Assembly (NCBI GenBank): GCA_947574055.1
Contig: CANPIC010000002.1
Coordinates: 1 to 64,000 of the forward strand
Source: an uncultured bacterium
GTDB taxonomy: Bacteria > Bacillota > Clostridia > Lachnospirales > Lachnospiraceae
Length of the DNA: 64,000 nucleotides
Direction of reading: 5' to 3'
Below the pieces are notes generated by a model, which was not told the origin of the DNA, did no database searches, and was given only the letters and a program-made list of their open reading frames with translations. Made by a program: the position numbers and the translations under genes. Shown here one piece after another: positions 53,948 through 63,925 of the stretch (its first letter is position 1; each line of letters opens with the position of its first letter).

Positions 53948-54807
53948 AAGAGAATATCAGAGCACGTCTGAAAGATAAAAAAAGGATTGTCGTCAAAATC
54001 GGCTCTTCTTCCTTGCAGCATCCGGAAACCGGGGATCTGGATTACATCCGTATGGAAGTGCTGATCCGGGAATTGTGTGATCTGCGCAACCAGGGAAAGG
54101 ATGTGGTGCTGGTCAGTTCCGGTGCCATTGCCGCCGGACGCAAAGCCGTACATATCAGGGATATCAACAAAGAGCACGGGGAAAATCATATAGCGGTCAA
54201 GCAGGCATGTGCCGCTATCGGACAGGCCAGGCTGATGATGACCTATCAGAAGATATTTGCGGAATACAATCAGGTGACGGCCCAGATCCTGATGACAAAG
54301 AATACCATTGTCGATCATCTCAACCGTTACAATGCGCACAATACCTTTTCCGAACTGCTGAAAATGGGTGTGATCCCCATTGTAAATGAAAATGATACCA
54401 TAGCCACATACGAGATTGAAATCGGCGATAACGATACCCTTTCCGCGGTAGTGGCGGCACTGATCGGTGCTGACCTGCTTATCCTGCTGTCCGATATCGA
54501 CGGCCTGTATACGGATGATCCGCGAAAAAACGAACAGGCACGGTTTATCGATACCGTGGAGCATATCGACGATGATCTGATGCGTATGGGCAAAGAGAGT
54601 ACCGGCAGCAGCGTAGGCACCGGCGGTATGAATACAAAACTGATCGCAGCCCGTATCGCCACGAGTATGGGGGCAGACATGGTGATTGCAGACAGCGAGG
54701 ATATCCGTATTATCCACCGCATTATGGATGGCCGCAACCTCGGTACTTTTTTCTGCGCGGACCGGAATGAAAAATTTGACCTGCTTGATTTTATTGCCGA
54801 TTATTAA
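53944..54807 (+). CDS. proB: Glutamate 5-kinase, short form
   Basis: A 287-aa kinase, the first step of proline synthesis. Motifs: VVKIGSSSL, VLVSSGAIAAGRK, IPIVNENDT, GDNDTLSAVVAAL, LLSDIDGLYTDDP, and GTGGMNTKL. The C-terminal PUA domain found in many ProB proteins is absent; proline feedback may still occur at the kinase domain. The proA gene lies downstream, after the MTHFS gene. Confidence 0.96.
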   Translation: MKENIRARLKDKKRIVVKIGSSSLQHPETGDLDYIRMEVLIRELCDLRNQGKDVVLVSSGAIAAGRKAVHIRDINKEHGENHIAVKQACAAIGQARLMMTYQKIFAEYNQVTAQILMTKNTIVDHLNRYNAHNTFSELLKMGVIPIVNENDTIATYEIEIGDNDTLSAVVAALIGADLLILLSDIDGLYTDDPRKNEQARFIDTVEHIDDDLMRMGKESTGSSVGTGGMNTKLIAARIATSMGADMVIADSEDIRIIHRIMDGRNLGTFFCADRNEKFDLLDFIADY

Positions 54808-54874
54808 AATAGATCTGTATGTTGGATTGGTCACAGATACGATGTCCGGCGGCCGGGACTTGGGAGGGATTTTT

Positions 54875-55435
54875 TTGCATAGGGATAAGAGAACACTGCG
54901 CAGGGAGGTGCTGGCAGTCAGGGATACACTTGCCGGGGAGATCCGGGCAGAGAAGAGTGCTTCTATCCGGAGCCGGTTACAGGCCCATCCGGCCTATTTA
55001 CAGGCAGATTGTGTGTTCTGCTATGCCAGTTATGGATCAGAAGTGGAGACACTCCCCTTTCTTGCACAATGCCGCAAGGATAAAAAGACGGTTTGCTGCC
55101 CCCGGGTCAGGGGCAAAGAGATGGAATTTTACCGGATCGACAGCCTTTCGGATCTGCAAGCCGGTTTTCACGGCATTCCGGAACCGCCGGCACGTGCCGG
55201 ATACCTGCACCGCCCCTGCAAGGGGACACTGATGGTGATGCCGGGCGTGGTTTTTGACAGAGACAGGCACCGCATCGGATACGGCGGCGGCTACTATGAC
55301 AGATATTTGCAGGAAGGGCAGGGGATTGCTACCATAGCCCTGGCGTTTTCCTGTCAGATCAGAGAAACGATTCCCGCCGATCCTCACGACATCCGGCCGC
55401 AAAGCATACTGACAGAAGATGAAACAATCATATGA
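54875..55435 (+). CDS. 5-formyltetrahydrofolate cyclo-ligase
   Basis: A 186-aa enzyme that converts 5-formyl-THF to 5,10-methenyl-THF using ATP. The signature GYGGGYYDRYL is present, plus KRTLRREVLAVRD at the start and MPGVVFDRDRHRIG. I chose TTG 54875, with GGGAGGG six bases upstream, because it begins the family homology; the ORF track start at 54686 lies inside proB. Confidence 0.9.
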   Translation: MHRDKRTLRREVLAVRDTLAGEIRAEKSASIRSRLQAHPAYLQADCVFCYASYGSEVETLPFLAQCRKDKKTVCCPRVRGKEMEFYRIDSLSDLQAGFHGIPEPPARAGYLHRPCKGTLMVMPGVVFDRDRHRIGYGGGYYDRYLQEGQGIATIALAFSCQIRETIPADPHDIRPQSILTEDETII

Positions 55436-55460
55436 CAGAAACATATAAAACGAAACGCTA

Positions 55461-55512
55461 GCAACCCGCAAAGCGCCCGAACGGGACACGGACCGGGGCT
55501 GTTGCGCAACTG
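55461..55512 (+). other. Leader hairpin candidate upstream of proA
   Basis: GCAAC (55461-55465) pairs with GTTGC (55501-55505) and encloses CCC-GAAC-GGG. The 3' flank GCAACTGG resembles, but does not match, the GGAACTTA flank of the crr, ptsH and dehydrogenase leaders. It sits in the 94-base gap before proA. Confidence 0.35.
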
Positions 55513-55529
55513 GAATAGGAGCCAAAAAC

Positions 55530-56777
55530 ATGACAAATCTGGATGAAATGGGAAAAAAGGCGGTCACAGCCAAATACATAGTACAGACGCTGTCCGCGGA
55601 AGAAAAAAATGCGGCACTGTCTGCGGCGGCAGACGGACTTTTGGCAGATACGGCGGCAATTCTGGCCGCCAACGAAAAAGACATGCAGGCCGGTCGGGAG
55701 AACGGTATGCATGAGGGACTGCTGGACCGGCTGAAGCTGGACGGGGCCAGGATCGAAGCGATGGCCCTGGGGCTGCGGCAGGTTGCGGACCTGCCCGATC
55801 CGGTGGGTAAGGTTCTGGAAGCATGGGAGCGTCCAAACGGGCTGCGCCTGCAAAAAGTGTCTGTTCCGCTGGGGGTGATCGGTATCATCTATGAATCCCG
55901 TCCCAATGTAACAGCGGATGCCTTTGCACTTTGTTTTAAGGCAGGAAATGCGGCGATCCTCAAAGGGGGAAGCGATGCGATTCATTCCAATATGGCTATC
56001 GCAGCTTCTTTGCGCAAATCACTGAAAAAAAACGGGCTGCCGGAAGATGCGGTACAGCTGATAGAAGACACGGACCGGGAGACAACGGCCGCCTTTATGA
56101 AATGCAGGGAATATATAGATGTTCTGATCCCGCGTGGGAGCGCCGGGCTGATCCGTGCCACAGTGGAAAACAGTACCATCCCCATCATCGAAACGGGAAC
56201 CGGCAACTGCCATATTTTTATTGATGAAACTGCCGATCTGACTGATGCAGTCAATATTGTGGTCAACGCCAAAACCCAGCGTATCGGCGTATGCAATGCC
56301 TGTGAGTCGCTGGTAATCCATGAAAAGATAGCGGCTGCCTTCCTGCCGGCATTAAAGGAAGGCCTGGCACGGGTACATGAAGTGGAAATCCGGGGAGACC
56401 GGCAGGTGTGCCAGATCCTCCCGGAAGTAAAACATGCCGCAGAGGAGGATTATGGTACAGAGTATCTGGACTATATTCTGTCCGCGGTGACTGTAAAAAA
56501 TATAGAAGAAGCGATTGCCCATATCAATCGCTACAGCACCCATCATTCCGATGCCATCCTGACACAGGATAACAGCCATGCGCAGCGGTTTACACAGGCC
56601 ATTGATTCCGCCTGCGTCTATGTCAATGCCTCCACCCGCTTTACGGACGGTTTTGAGTTTGGGTTTGGTGCGGAAATCGGCATCAGTACACAGAAACTGC
56701 ATGCAAGAGGTCCGATGGGGCTGCCCCAGCTGACCACCTATAAATATATCGTGGAGGGAAACGGACAGGTGAGATAA
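55530..56777 (+). CDS. proA: Glutamate-5-semialdehyde dehydrogenase
   Basis: A 415-aa enzyme that reduces glutamyl-5-phosphate to the semialdehyde, second step of proline synthesis. Motifs include PLGVIGIIYESRPNVTADA, LKGGSDAIHSN, the catalytic cysteine in GVCNACESLV, and the C-terminal GAEIGISTQKLHARGPMGL. ATAGGAG precedes the ATG. Its substrate is made by proB two genes upstream. Confidence 0.97.
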   Translation: MTNLDEMGKKAVTAKYIVQTLSAEEKNAALSAAADGLLADTAAILAANEKDMQAGRENGMHEGLLDRLKLDGARIEAMALGLRQVADLPDPVGKVLEAWERPNGLRLQKVSVPLGVIGIIYESRPNVTADAFALCFKAGNAAILKGGSDAIHSNMAIAASLRKSLKKNGLPEDAVQLIEDTDRETTAAFMKCREYIDVLIPRGSAGLIRATVENSTIPIIETGTGNCHIFIDETADLTDAVNIVVNAKTQRIGVCNACESLVIHEKIAAAFLPALKEGLARVHEVEIRGDRQVCQILPEVKHAAEEDYGTEYLDYILSAVTVKNIEEAIAHINRYSTHHSDAILTQDNSHAQRFTQAIDSACVYVNASTRFTDGFEFGFGAEIGISTQKLHARGPMGLPQLTTYKYIVEGNGQVR

Positions 56778-56866
56778 CTGTGAAAGCAAATAGTAGCCCT
56801 GCCGATTTTTGATGACGATGGAGCAGTTTTGCGTTATATGACAGAAAGGGAGAAAAGTCAAAAGAA

Positions 56867-58321
56867 ATGTATCAGGAAATTGAGTTAGATAAAATAGACA
56901 TTCATGCAGAGCCGCCCACAGAGGAACCGGCCAGGCAATATTACTTCATGGCGAAATGCAGGCAGATTGTGCAGGCGGAAAGAGAACGCCTTGGCCGTCC
57001 ACTATATGCGTGTATACAGACATTCGGCTGTCAGATGAATGCAAGGGATTCGGAAAAACTGATCGGTATCCTGCTGGCGATAGGATATGAAGAAGCGGAG
57101 GAAGAAGGGGCAGATTTTGTCATTTACAATACCTGTACCGTCAGAGACAATGCCAATCAGAGGGTGTATGGGCGCCTGGGTGTGCTCCATGGATATAAGC
57201 GCAGAAGGCCGGGAATGAAGATCGCGCTCTGCGGCTGCATGATGCAGGAAGCATCTGTGATCGAAAAAATACGCAGAAGTTATCCTTTTGTGGATCTTGT
57301 GTTCGGGACACATAATCTGTTTCAATTTGCGGAACTTTTCTATACATGCCTTGTTTCCGAGCGAATGGTCGTTGCTATCTGGCAGGAGACGGATGCGGTA
57401 GTGGAGGACCTGCCCAGTGAGCGAAAGTATGCCTTTAAATCAGGCATCAATATTATGTTTGGCTGCAACAATTTCTGCAGTTATTGCATTGTTCCTTATG
57501 TGAGAGGGCGGGAGCGGAGCCGGGAAGCAGAGGATATCCTGCGGGAGATTGCAGCGCTTGCCCGGGACGGTGTCTCAGAGATCATGCTGCTGGGACAGAA
57601 TGTCAATTCCTATGGAAAGAATCTGCGCCAGCCCCTTTCCTTTGCCGGGCTTTTAGAAAAAGTGGAAGAGATCGAAGGCATCCGGCGTATCCGCTTTATG
57701 ACTTCGCATCCCAAGGATCTTTCGGATGATCTGATCCGGGTGATGAAACAGTCGGACAAGATCTGCCGCCATCTGCATCTGCCTTTGCAGTCCGGTTCCA
57801 CAAAGATATTAACGGCCATGAACCGGCGTTATACAAAGGAGCAGTATCTTTCCCTGGTGGATAAGATTCGCCGGGAGATACCGGACATTTCGATCACAAC
57901 TGATATTATTGTAGGATTCCCCGGGGAGACACCGGAGGACGTGTCAGAAACCATTGATGTGATTCAAAAGGCCGGTTTTGACAACGCCTTTACCTTTATT
58001 TATTCCAAACGTACCGGGACTCCGGCCGCCGCGATGGCGGAGCAGATTCCGCAGGAGCAGGTAAAAGCACAGTTTGACCGGGTGCTGCACACCGTTCAGG
58101 AGACGGCGAAGCAGCAGGCGGGTCGTTTGCTGGGAAGGACAGAGGAGGTGCTGGTGGAAGAGGTCAATGCGCATGATGAGAGCCTGATGACAGGCCGGCT
58201 GTCCTGTAATACGCTGGTGCATTTTCCCGGCGGCAAAGAGCTGCTGGGGCAATATGTCAGCGTGCGGCTGGATGAGTGCCGGGGTTTTTACTATATGGGA
58301 AAACAGGTGTACGGACCGTAA
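56867..58321 (+). CDS. miaB: tRNA-2-methylthio-N6-dimethylallyladenosine synthase
   Basis: A 484-aa radical SAM enzyme. The N-terminal UPF0004 domain binds a cluster (FGCQMNARDS, NTCTVRDNA, CGCMMQ). The radical SAM motif is CNNFCSYC, followed by VRGRERSR, and a C-terminal TRAM domain (about 415-480) binds RNA. It methylthiolates i6A37 in tRNAs, the product of miaA, which lies further downstream. AAAGGGAG precedes the ATG. Confidence 0.97.
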   Translation: MYQEIELDKIDIHAEPPTEEPARQYYFMAKCRQIVQAERERLGRPLYACIQTFGCQMNARDSEKLIGILLAIGYEEAEEEGADFVIYNTCTVRDNANQRVYGRLGVLHGYKRRRPGMKIALCGCMMQEASVIEKIRRSYPFVDLVFGTHNLFQFAELFYTCLVSERMVVAIWQETDAVVEDLPSERKYAFKSGINIMFGCNNFCSYCIVPYVRGRERSREAEDILREIAALARDGVSEIMLLGQNVNSYGKNLRQPLSFAGLLEKVEEIEGIRRIRFMTSHPKDLSDDLIRVMKQSDKICRHLHLPLQSGSTKILTAMNRRYTKEQYLSLVDKIRREIPDISITTDIIVGFPGETPEDVSETIDVIQKAGFDNAFTFIYSKRTGTPAAAMAEQIPQEQVKAQFDRVLHTVQETAKQQAGRLLGRTEEVLVEEVNAHDESLMTGRLSCNTLVHFPGGKELLGQYVSVRLDECRGFYYMGKQVYGP

Positions 58322-58359
58322 AAATTAGGATTCAGTGTTTACCATGACAGGAGGGAAGC

Positions 58360-61017
58360 ATGGCAGAATTAACGCCAATGATGCAGCAGTACATAGAGAC
58401 AAAGAAGCAATATCAGGACTGTATTTTATTTTACAGACTGGGCGATTTTTATGAGATGTTTTATGAGGATGCCCTGACCGCATCCAAAGCGCTGGAAATC
58501 ACACTGACCGGAAAAAGCTGCGGACAGGAAGAAAAGGCGCCCATGTGCGGTGTACCTTATCATGCAGTGGAAAGCTATCTGAATAAACTGGTTTCCATGG
58601 GATATAAGGTGGCCATCTGTGAACAGGTGGAAGACCCCAAACAAACAAGAGGAATTATCCGCCGGGAGGTGGTGCGCATTGTCACCCCCGGCACCAATTT
58701 AAACATTCAGGCGCTCGATGACGGCAAAAACAATTACCTGATGAGCATTGTCTGGTCTCCGGGCCGCATCGGTGTCTCCATTGCCGATGTGACTACCGGC
58801 GATTATTTCCTGACCGAGATCGAAGACGGGAAAAAACTGATTGATGAGATCAATAAATATATGCCCTCCGAAATCATCTGCAACGATGCCTTTCTTGTGA
58901 GCAGTGTGGATACGGAGGATTTGAAAAACCGTCTGGGCATTACCATCTATGCGCTGGAGCCGGTTTATTTTGATGAGACAAACTGCCGCATATGCCTGCA
59001 AAAGCATTTCCATGTGGGCGCCCTTACCGGGCTGGGGATTGAAGACTTCCCCAATGGCATGATCGCGGCGGGCAGCCTTTTGCAGTACCTGTATGAAAAT
59101 CAGAAAACTTCACTGGAGCATTTTACCCATCTCTATCCCTATCTGACCAGCCGTTATATGCTGCTTGACAGTTCCACCAGACGGAATCTGGAACTGACGG
59201 AGACCCTGCGGGAGAAGCAAAAAAAAGGCTCTCTTTTATGGGTGCTGGATAAGACACGCACGGCGATGGGAGCCCGTATGCTGCGTACCTTTCTGGAACA
59301 GCCCCTGATTGATAAAAAGGGTATTGAGAGGCGGCTGGATGCTGTGGAGGCACTCTTTACCAATGCCATTGTGCGCGATGAAATCCGGGAATATCTCCGC
59401 TCCATCTACGATCTGGAACGACTCCTGGGCAAGGTCAGCTACCGGACGGCCAATCCGCGGGATTTTCTGGCGCTGCAGAGCTCTCTGTCCATGCTGCCCC
59501 ATATCAGGACGGTGATGGAGGAACTGGAACCGGATGCGCTGAAAAAAATCCGGGAAGAGATTGATGACCTGCAGGATATCAGTGAACTGATTGCCAGATC
59601 CATCGTGGAAGAGCCGCCGCTTTCCATCCGCGAAGGGGGCATCATCAAGGAGGGCTTTGACACCGATATTGATGAACTGCGCCGCGCCAGAACGGAAGGA
59701 AAGACCTGGCTGGCACAGCTGGAAGAAGAGGACAGGGCACGGACCGGCATCAAAAATCTGCGGATCAAATATAACAAAGTATTTGGTTATTATTTCGAAG
59801 TGACAAATTCTTACCAGAGTCTGGTGCCGGATGACTATATCAGGAAACAGACTCTGGCCAATGCCGAACGCTATACCACACCCCGTCTAAAAGAGCTGGA
59901 AGATATGATACTGCATGCGGAAGATAAGCTCAATACACTGGAGTATGATGCATTCTGCCGGATTCGGGAAGCGATCGCGCTGCAGATCGAGCGGATTCAG
60001 CGGACGGCCAAGGCCGTGGCCCGTCTGGATGTCTTTGCCTCACTGGCTCTGACGGCGGAACAAAACCGTTATGTCCGTCCGTCTCTGAATGAAAAGGGGA
60101 TTATTGATATCCGGGACGGCCGTCATCCGGTGGTGGAGCAGATGATACGTCATGATATGTTTATTGCCAATGACACTTACCTGGACAATAAGCGCCGCTG
60201 CATTTCCGTGATTACCGGCCCCAACATGGCCGGCAAATCCACCTATATGCGTCAGAGTGCCCTGATCGTGCTGCTGGCACAGATCGGTTCCTTTGTGCCG
60301 GCGGGAAAAGCGGATATCGGTATCGTGGACCGGATCTTTACAAGAGTGGGCGCCTCTGATGATCTGGCCAGCGGACAGAGTACCTTTATGGTGGAAATGA
60401 ATGAGGTAGCCAATATTTTGCGCAATGCCACCAAAAACAGCCTGCTGATCCTGGATGAGATCGGGCGCGGGACTTCCACGTTCGACGGCCTGTCCATCGC
60501 CTGGGCGGTGATCGAACATATCAGCAATAAAAAATTGCTGGGGGCCAAGACCCTGTTTGCCACCCACTATCATGAACTGACCGAACTGGAAGGCAAGATG
60601 AACAATGTCAACAATTACTGCATAGCTGTCAAGGAAAAAGGGGACGATATCGTATTCCTGCGCAAGATTATCAAAGGCGGCGCAGACAGAAGCTATGGGA
60701 TCCAGGTGGCGCGGCTGGCAGGGGTGCCGGATATCATCATCGACCGGGCCAAGGAGATCGCGGAACAGCTCAGTCATAATGATATCACGGAAAAGGTACA
60801 GCATATTGCGGCAGGTACGCCGGAAGAAAAGAAAAAAAGTGCCCATTATGACGAAGTGGATCTGACGCAGATGTCACTTTTTGAGACTGTCAGAGATGAG
60901 GATGTGTTAAGCGAACTCAAATCCATTGATATCAGCAATCTGACACCACTGGATGCACTTAACACACTCTACCGGCTGCAGAATCAGTTAAATAACAGGT
61001 GGCAGGGAAATGTGTAA
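58360..61017 (+). CDS. mutS: DNA mismatch repair protein MutS
   Basis: An 885-aa mismatch-recognition ATPase. The N-terminal mismatch domain has the Phe-x-Glu motif in FYEMF (about residue 30). The connector, lever and clamp regions follow. The ATPase has GPNMAGKSTYMRQ (Walker A), LLILDEIGRGTSTFDG (Walker B) and ATHYHEL. The C-terminus ends near a MutL-interaction region. It is cotranscribed with mutL, which begins immediately after. Confidence 0.97.
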   Translation: MAELTPMMQQYIETKKQYQDCILFYRLGDFYEMFYEDALTASKALEITLTGKSCGQEEKAPMCGVPYHAVESYLNKLVSMGYKVAICEQVEDPKQTRGIIRREVVRIVTPGTNLNIQALDDGKNNYLMSIVWSPGRIGVSIADVTTGDYFLTEIEDGKKLIDEINKYMPSEIICNDAFLVSSVDTEDLKNRLGITIYALEPVYFDETNCRICLQKHFHVGALTGLGIEDFPNGMIAAGSLLQYLYENQKTSLEHFTHLYPYLTSRYMLLDSSTRRNLELTETLREKQKKGSLLWVLDKTRTAMGARMLRTFLEQPLIDKKGIERRLDAVEALFTNAIVRDEIREYLRSIYDLERLLGKVSYRTANPRDFLALQSSLSMLPHIRTVMEELEPDALKKIREEIDDLQDISELIARSIVEEPPLSIREGGIIKEGFDTDIDELRRARTEGKTWLAQLEEEDRARTGIKNLRIKYNKVFGYYFEVTNSYQSLVPDDYIRKQTLANAERYTTPRLKELEDMILHAEDKLNTLEYDAFCRIREAIALQIERIQRTAKAVARLDVFASLALTAEQNRYVRPSLNEKGIIDIRDGRHPVVEQMIRHDMFIANDTYLDNKRRCISVITGPNMAGKSTYMRQSALIVLLAQIGSFVPAGKADIGIVDRIFTRVGASDDLASGQSTFMVEMNEVANILRNATKNSLLILDEIGRGTSTFDGLSIAWAVIEHISNKKLLGAKTLFATHYHELTELEGKMNNVNNYCIAVKEKGDDIVFLRKIIKGGADRSYGIQVARLAGVPDIIIDRAKEIAEQLSHNDITEKVQHIAAGTPEEKKKSAHYDEVDLTQMSLFETVRDEDVLSELKSIDISNLTPLDALNTLYRLQNQLNNRWQGNV

Positions 61018-61047
61018 ATGTCCGGAAAGAAAGGAACAGGAAGCAAG

Positions 61048-62943
61048 ATGGAAATACGGATACTGGATGAAATCACCATAGACCGGATCGCTGCAGGGGA
61101 AGTGGTGGACCGGCCGGCCAGTGTGGTAAAAGAACTGGTGGAAAATGCCCTGGATTCGGGCACCGATGCTGTGACTGTGGAAGTCCGGGACGGTGGTATC
61201 TCCCTGATCCGCGTGACTGATAACGGTCAGGGGATTGCAAAAGACCAGGTCGCGAAAGCCTTTCTGCGCCATGCTACAAGCAAGATCCGTTCAGCGCTGG
61301 ATCTGCAGCAGCTCCATTCCCTCGGGTTTCGCGGAGAGGCGCTGTCCAGCATCTGCGCCGTGGCCCAGGTGGAGATGATCACAAAGGTAAAGGATGTACT
61401 CACAGGCGTACGTTACGTGATCGAAGGTGGTACGCAAAAAGAGCAGGAGGAGATCGGCGCCCCGGAAGGGACTACCATACTGGTGCGCAATCTCTTTTAC
61501 AATGTGCCCGCCCGCAGAAAATTTCTGAAAACGGGACAGACAGAAGGCGGCTATATCACCGATCTGATGGAACACCTGGCACTGTCCCATCCGGAAGTAT
61601 CCTTTAAATATGTGGCAGGGGGACAGGTCAGATTCCATACGGCCGGAGACGGCAATTTAAAAGAAGTCATCTATCGCATCTATGGCAAAGATATCGTAAG
61701 GGAACTGCTGTGGCTGGAAAGAGAAGAGGGTGGCCGCAGACTCACCGGCCTGATCGGCACTCCGGTGATCGGCCGGGCCAGCCGCAGCTTTGAAACCTGT
61801 TTTGTCAATGGCCGGTTCGTCAAAAGCCCGGTGATTGCCAGAGCCGCAGAAGAGGCCTACAAGCCATGGCTGATGCAGCATAAATTTCCTTTTTTTGTCC
61901 TTCATATGCAGCTGGAACCGGACGGGCTGGATGTCAATGTGCATCCGTCCAAAATGGAAATCCGCTTTCATAAAGAAAAGGAGATATCCGACTTTATTTA
62001 TGAAGCTGTCAAGGCTGTCCTGGCAGAAACGGAAATGCTGAAAGAGATCCGTCTGTCCCCCGCGGCCTCTCCCAGGGAGAACGTACAACAGTCCGTGCCC
62101 GAACCCTTTGAAGTACAGGCCCGCAGGCAGCAGGCAGAGAGCGGCAAGGGCCCTGTATCTGCTTTTGATCAGATTCCTGCGCCTGCCCCTTCCCTGGCCG
62201 CGGAAGAGCCCGTTTTCGGGCGTCTGCTTGGCGGAAAGGAGATGCCGGGCCATACGGATGCAGGCAGCAGGGGTTCCAATATTATCAAAAAGGATGCCCA
62301 TATCCTTGTGGAAAAACCGGTGCAGATGAATTTCTTTGAGGAAAAACTCCTGTCCCGTGATCTGCGGGAGGAATACCGGATTCTGGGACAGGTATTTGAT
62401 ACGTACTGGATTGTTGCCGTGCGGGATAAAATGCTGTTTATCGACCAGCATGCCGCCCATGAAAAGGTGAAATACGAACGGTTGTTGAAGCGGATTCGTG
62501 AAAAAGATGTCCTGTCCCAGCAGGTCAGTCCGCCCGTTATCCTGACCATGAGCGGCAGGGAGGAGAGTGTCTATCTGGAATATGAAGGATATTTCCGGGA
62601 TATGGGGTTTGAGATCGAGCCTTTTGGCGCCTCCTCCTATGCTGTGCGCAGTGTCCCCATGGATCTGTCCGGATATCCGGCGGGCGAGCTTTTGCCGCGC
62701 ATGCTGGACGAACTGGCAGACGGCCCGCTGCGGGGAGCACCGGAGATCATTGCGCAAAAGCTGGCTTCCATGGCCTGTAAGGCCGCAGTCAAAGGCAGGC
62801 AGGCCATGAACCGTAAAGAGGCCGAGAGTCTGATCGATGAGCTTTTGACACTGGAAAATCCCTACCACTGTCCGCATGGACGGCCTACCATCATCACCAT
62901 GAGCCAGTACGAACTGGAGAAAAAGTTTAACAGAATTTTGTAA
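61048..62943 (+). CDS. mutL: DNA mismatch repair protein MutL
   Basis: A 631-aa protein with a GHKL ATPase domain: IAAGEVVDRPASVVKELVENALD, DNGQGI, and LGFRGEALSSI. A variable linker (about 335-435) follows, then a C-terminal domain with the endonuclease motif DQHAAHEKVKYERL, so it is probably an MutL of the nicking type. I prefer ATG 61048 (GGAACAGGAAG upstream, and family start LDEITIDRIAAGE); 61018 would overlap the mutS stop region and add 10 residues. Confidence 0.95.
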   Translation: MEIRILDEITIDRIAAGEVVDRPASVVKELVENALDSGTDAVTVEVRDGGISLIRVTDNGQGIAKDQVAKAFLRHATSKIRSALDLQQLHSLGFRGEALSSICAVAQVEMITKVKDVLTGVRYVIEGGTQKEQEEIGAPEGTTILVRNLFYNVPARRKFLKTGQTEGGYITDLMEHLALSHPEVSFKYVAGGQVRFHTAGDGNLKEVIYRIYGKDIVRELLWLEREEGGRRLTGLIGTPVIGRASRSFETCFVNGRFVKSPVIARAAEEAYKPWLMQHKFPFFVLHMQLEPDGLDVNVHPSKMEIRFHKEKEISDFIYEAVKAVLAETEMLKEIRLSPAASPRENVQQSVPEPFEVQARRQQAESGKGPVSAFDQIPAPAPSLAAEEPVFGRLLGGKEMPGHTDAGSRGSNIIKKDAHILVEKPVQMNFFEEKLLSRDLREEYRILGQVFDTYWIVAVRDKMLFIDQHAAHEKVKYERLLKRIREKDVLSQQVSPPVILTMSGREESVYLEYEGYFRDMGFEIEPFGASSYAVRSVPMDLSGYPAGELLPRMLDELADGPLRGAPEIIAQKLASMACKAAVKGRQAMNRKEAESLIDELLTLENPYHCPHGRPTIITMSQYELEKKFNRIL

Positions 62944-62965
62944 AGCAAGAAAGGGTATGTATGTT

Positions 62966-63925
62966 ATGAAACAAAAACCGCCACTGCTTATCCTGACAGG
63001 GCCTACCGCTGCCGGCAAAACCAGACTTTCCGTCACACTTGCAAGGCAGATCGGCGGAGAAATCATCTCCGCTGATTCCATGCAGGTATATCGGCATATG
63101 GATATTGGTTCGGCCAAGATCAGGCCGGAAGAGATGCAGGGGGTGCCGCATTATATGATTGATATCGCAGATCCCCGGGAACCTTTTCATATCGTCCTGT
63201 TTCAGCAGTATGCGCGCCGGTTTATGCAGGATATCTACAGCCGGGGCCATATTCCCATCCTGGCAGGGGGCACCGGGTTTTACATTCAGGCGGTATTATA
63301 TGATATTGATTTTACACAGGAAGAGGGCGATCCGGGGTATCGGACGCAGCTGGAAGCGCTCTGCGCGCAAAAGGGTGAGGCATATCTCCACGATATGCTC
63401 AGAGCGTGTGATCCGGCATCGGCCGTGGCCATTCATCCTCATAACCGCAAGAGAGTCATCCGGGCGCTGGAGTATTACCGGCTGACCGGCAAACCGATTT
63501 CCGACCATAATGCCAGCATGCGGGCGAGGGAAAGCAGCTATAACGCATGTTATTTTGTGCTGACTGATGACAGAGCACGCCTTTATGAGCGGATCGACCA
63601 GCGGGTGGAAGAAATGATGGAAGAGGGCCTGGTGGAAGAGGTGCGCAGGCTCAAAGAGATGGGATGCCGGCAGGAGATGGTATCCATGCAGGGGCTGGGG
63701 TATCAGCAGATACTGCGGTATCTTTGCGGTGAGATGACGCTGGAAGAGGCCGTTCGTCTGATCAAACGGGATACCCGCCACTTTGCAAAACGCCAACTCA
63801 CCTGGTTTCGGCGGGAGAAGGATGTGATCTGGCTGGAACAAAACCGCTTCGGTTATGATCAGGAAAAGATACTGTCTTATATCAAAGAAAAAATGCAGGA
63901 GAAAGGAATGGCAGGAGAGAGATGA
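62966..63925 (+). CDS. miaA: tRNA dimethylallyltransferase
   Basis: A 319-aa enzyme that adds a dimethylallyl group to A37 of tRNAs reading UNN codons, the substrate for MiaB. Motifs: P-loop GPTAAGKT, ISADSMQVYRHMDIGSAK, GGTGFYIQAVLYDIDF, and RDTRHFAKRQLTWFRR. ATG 62966 is used because AAGAAAGGG lies 10 bases upstream; 62957 is too close. It overlaps the next gene by four bases. Confidence 0.97.
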   Translation: MKQKPPLLILTGPTAAGKTRLSVTLARQIGGEIISADSMQVYRHMDIGSAKIRPEEMQGVPHYMIDIADPREPFHIVLFQQYARRFMQDIYSRGHIPILAGGTGFYIQAVLYDIDFTQEEGDPGYRTQLEALCAQKGEAYLHDMLRACDPASAVAIHPHNRKRVIRALEYYRLTGKPISDHNASMRARESSYNACYFVLTDDRARLYERIDQRVEEMMEEGLVEEVRRLKEMGCRQEMVSMQGLGYQQILRYLCGEMTLEEAVRLIKRDTRHFAKRQLTWFRREKDVIWLEQNRFGYDQEKILSYIKEKMQEKGMAGER

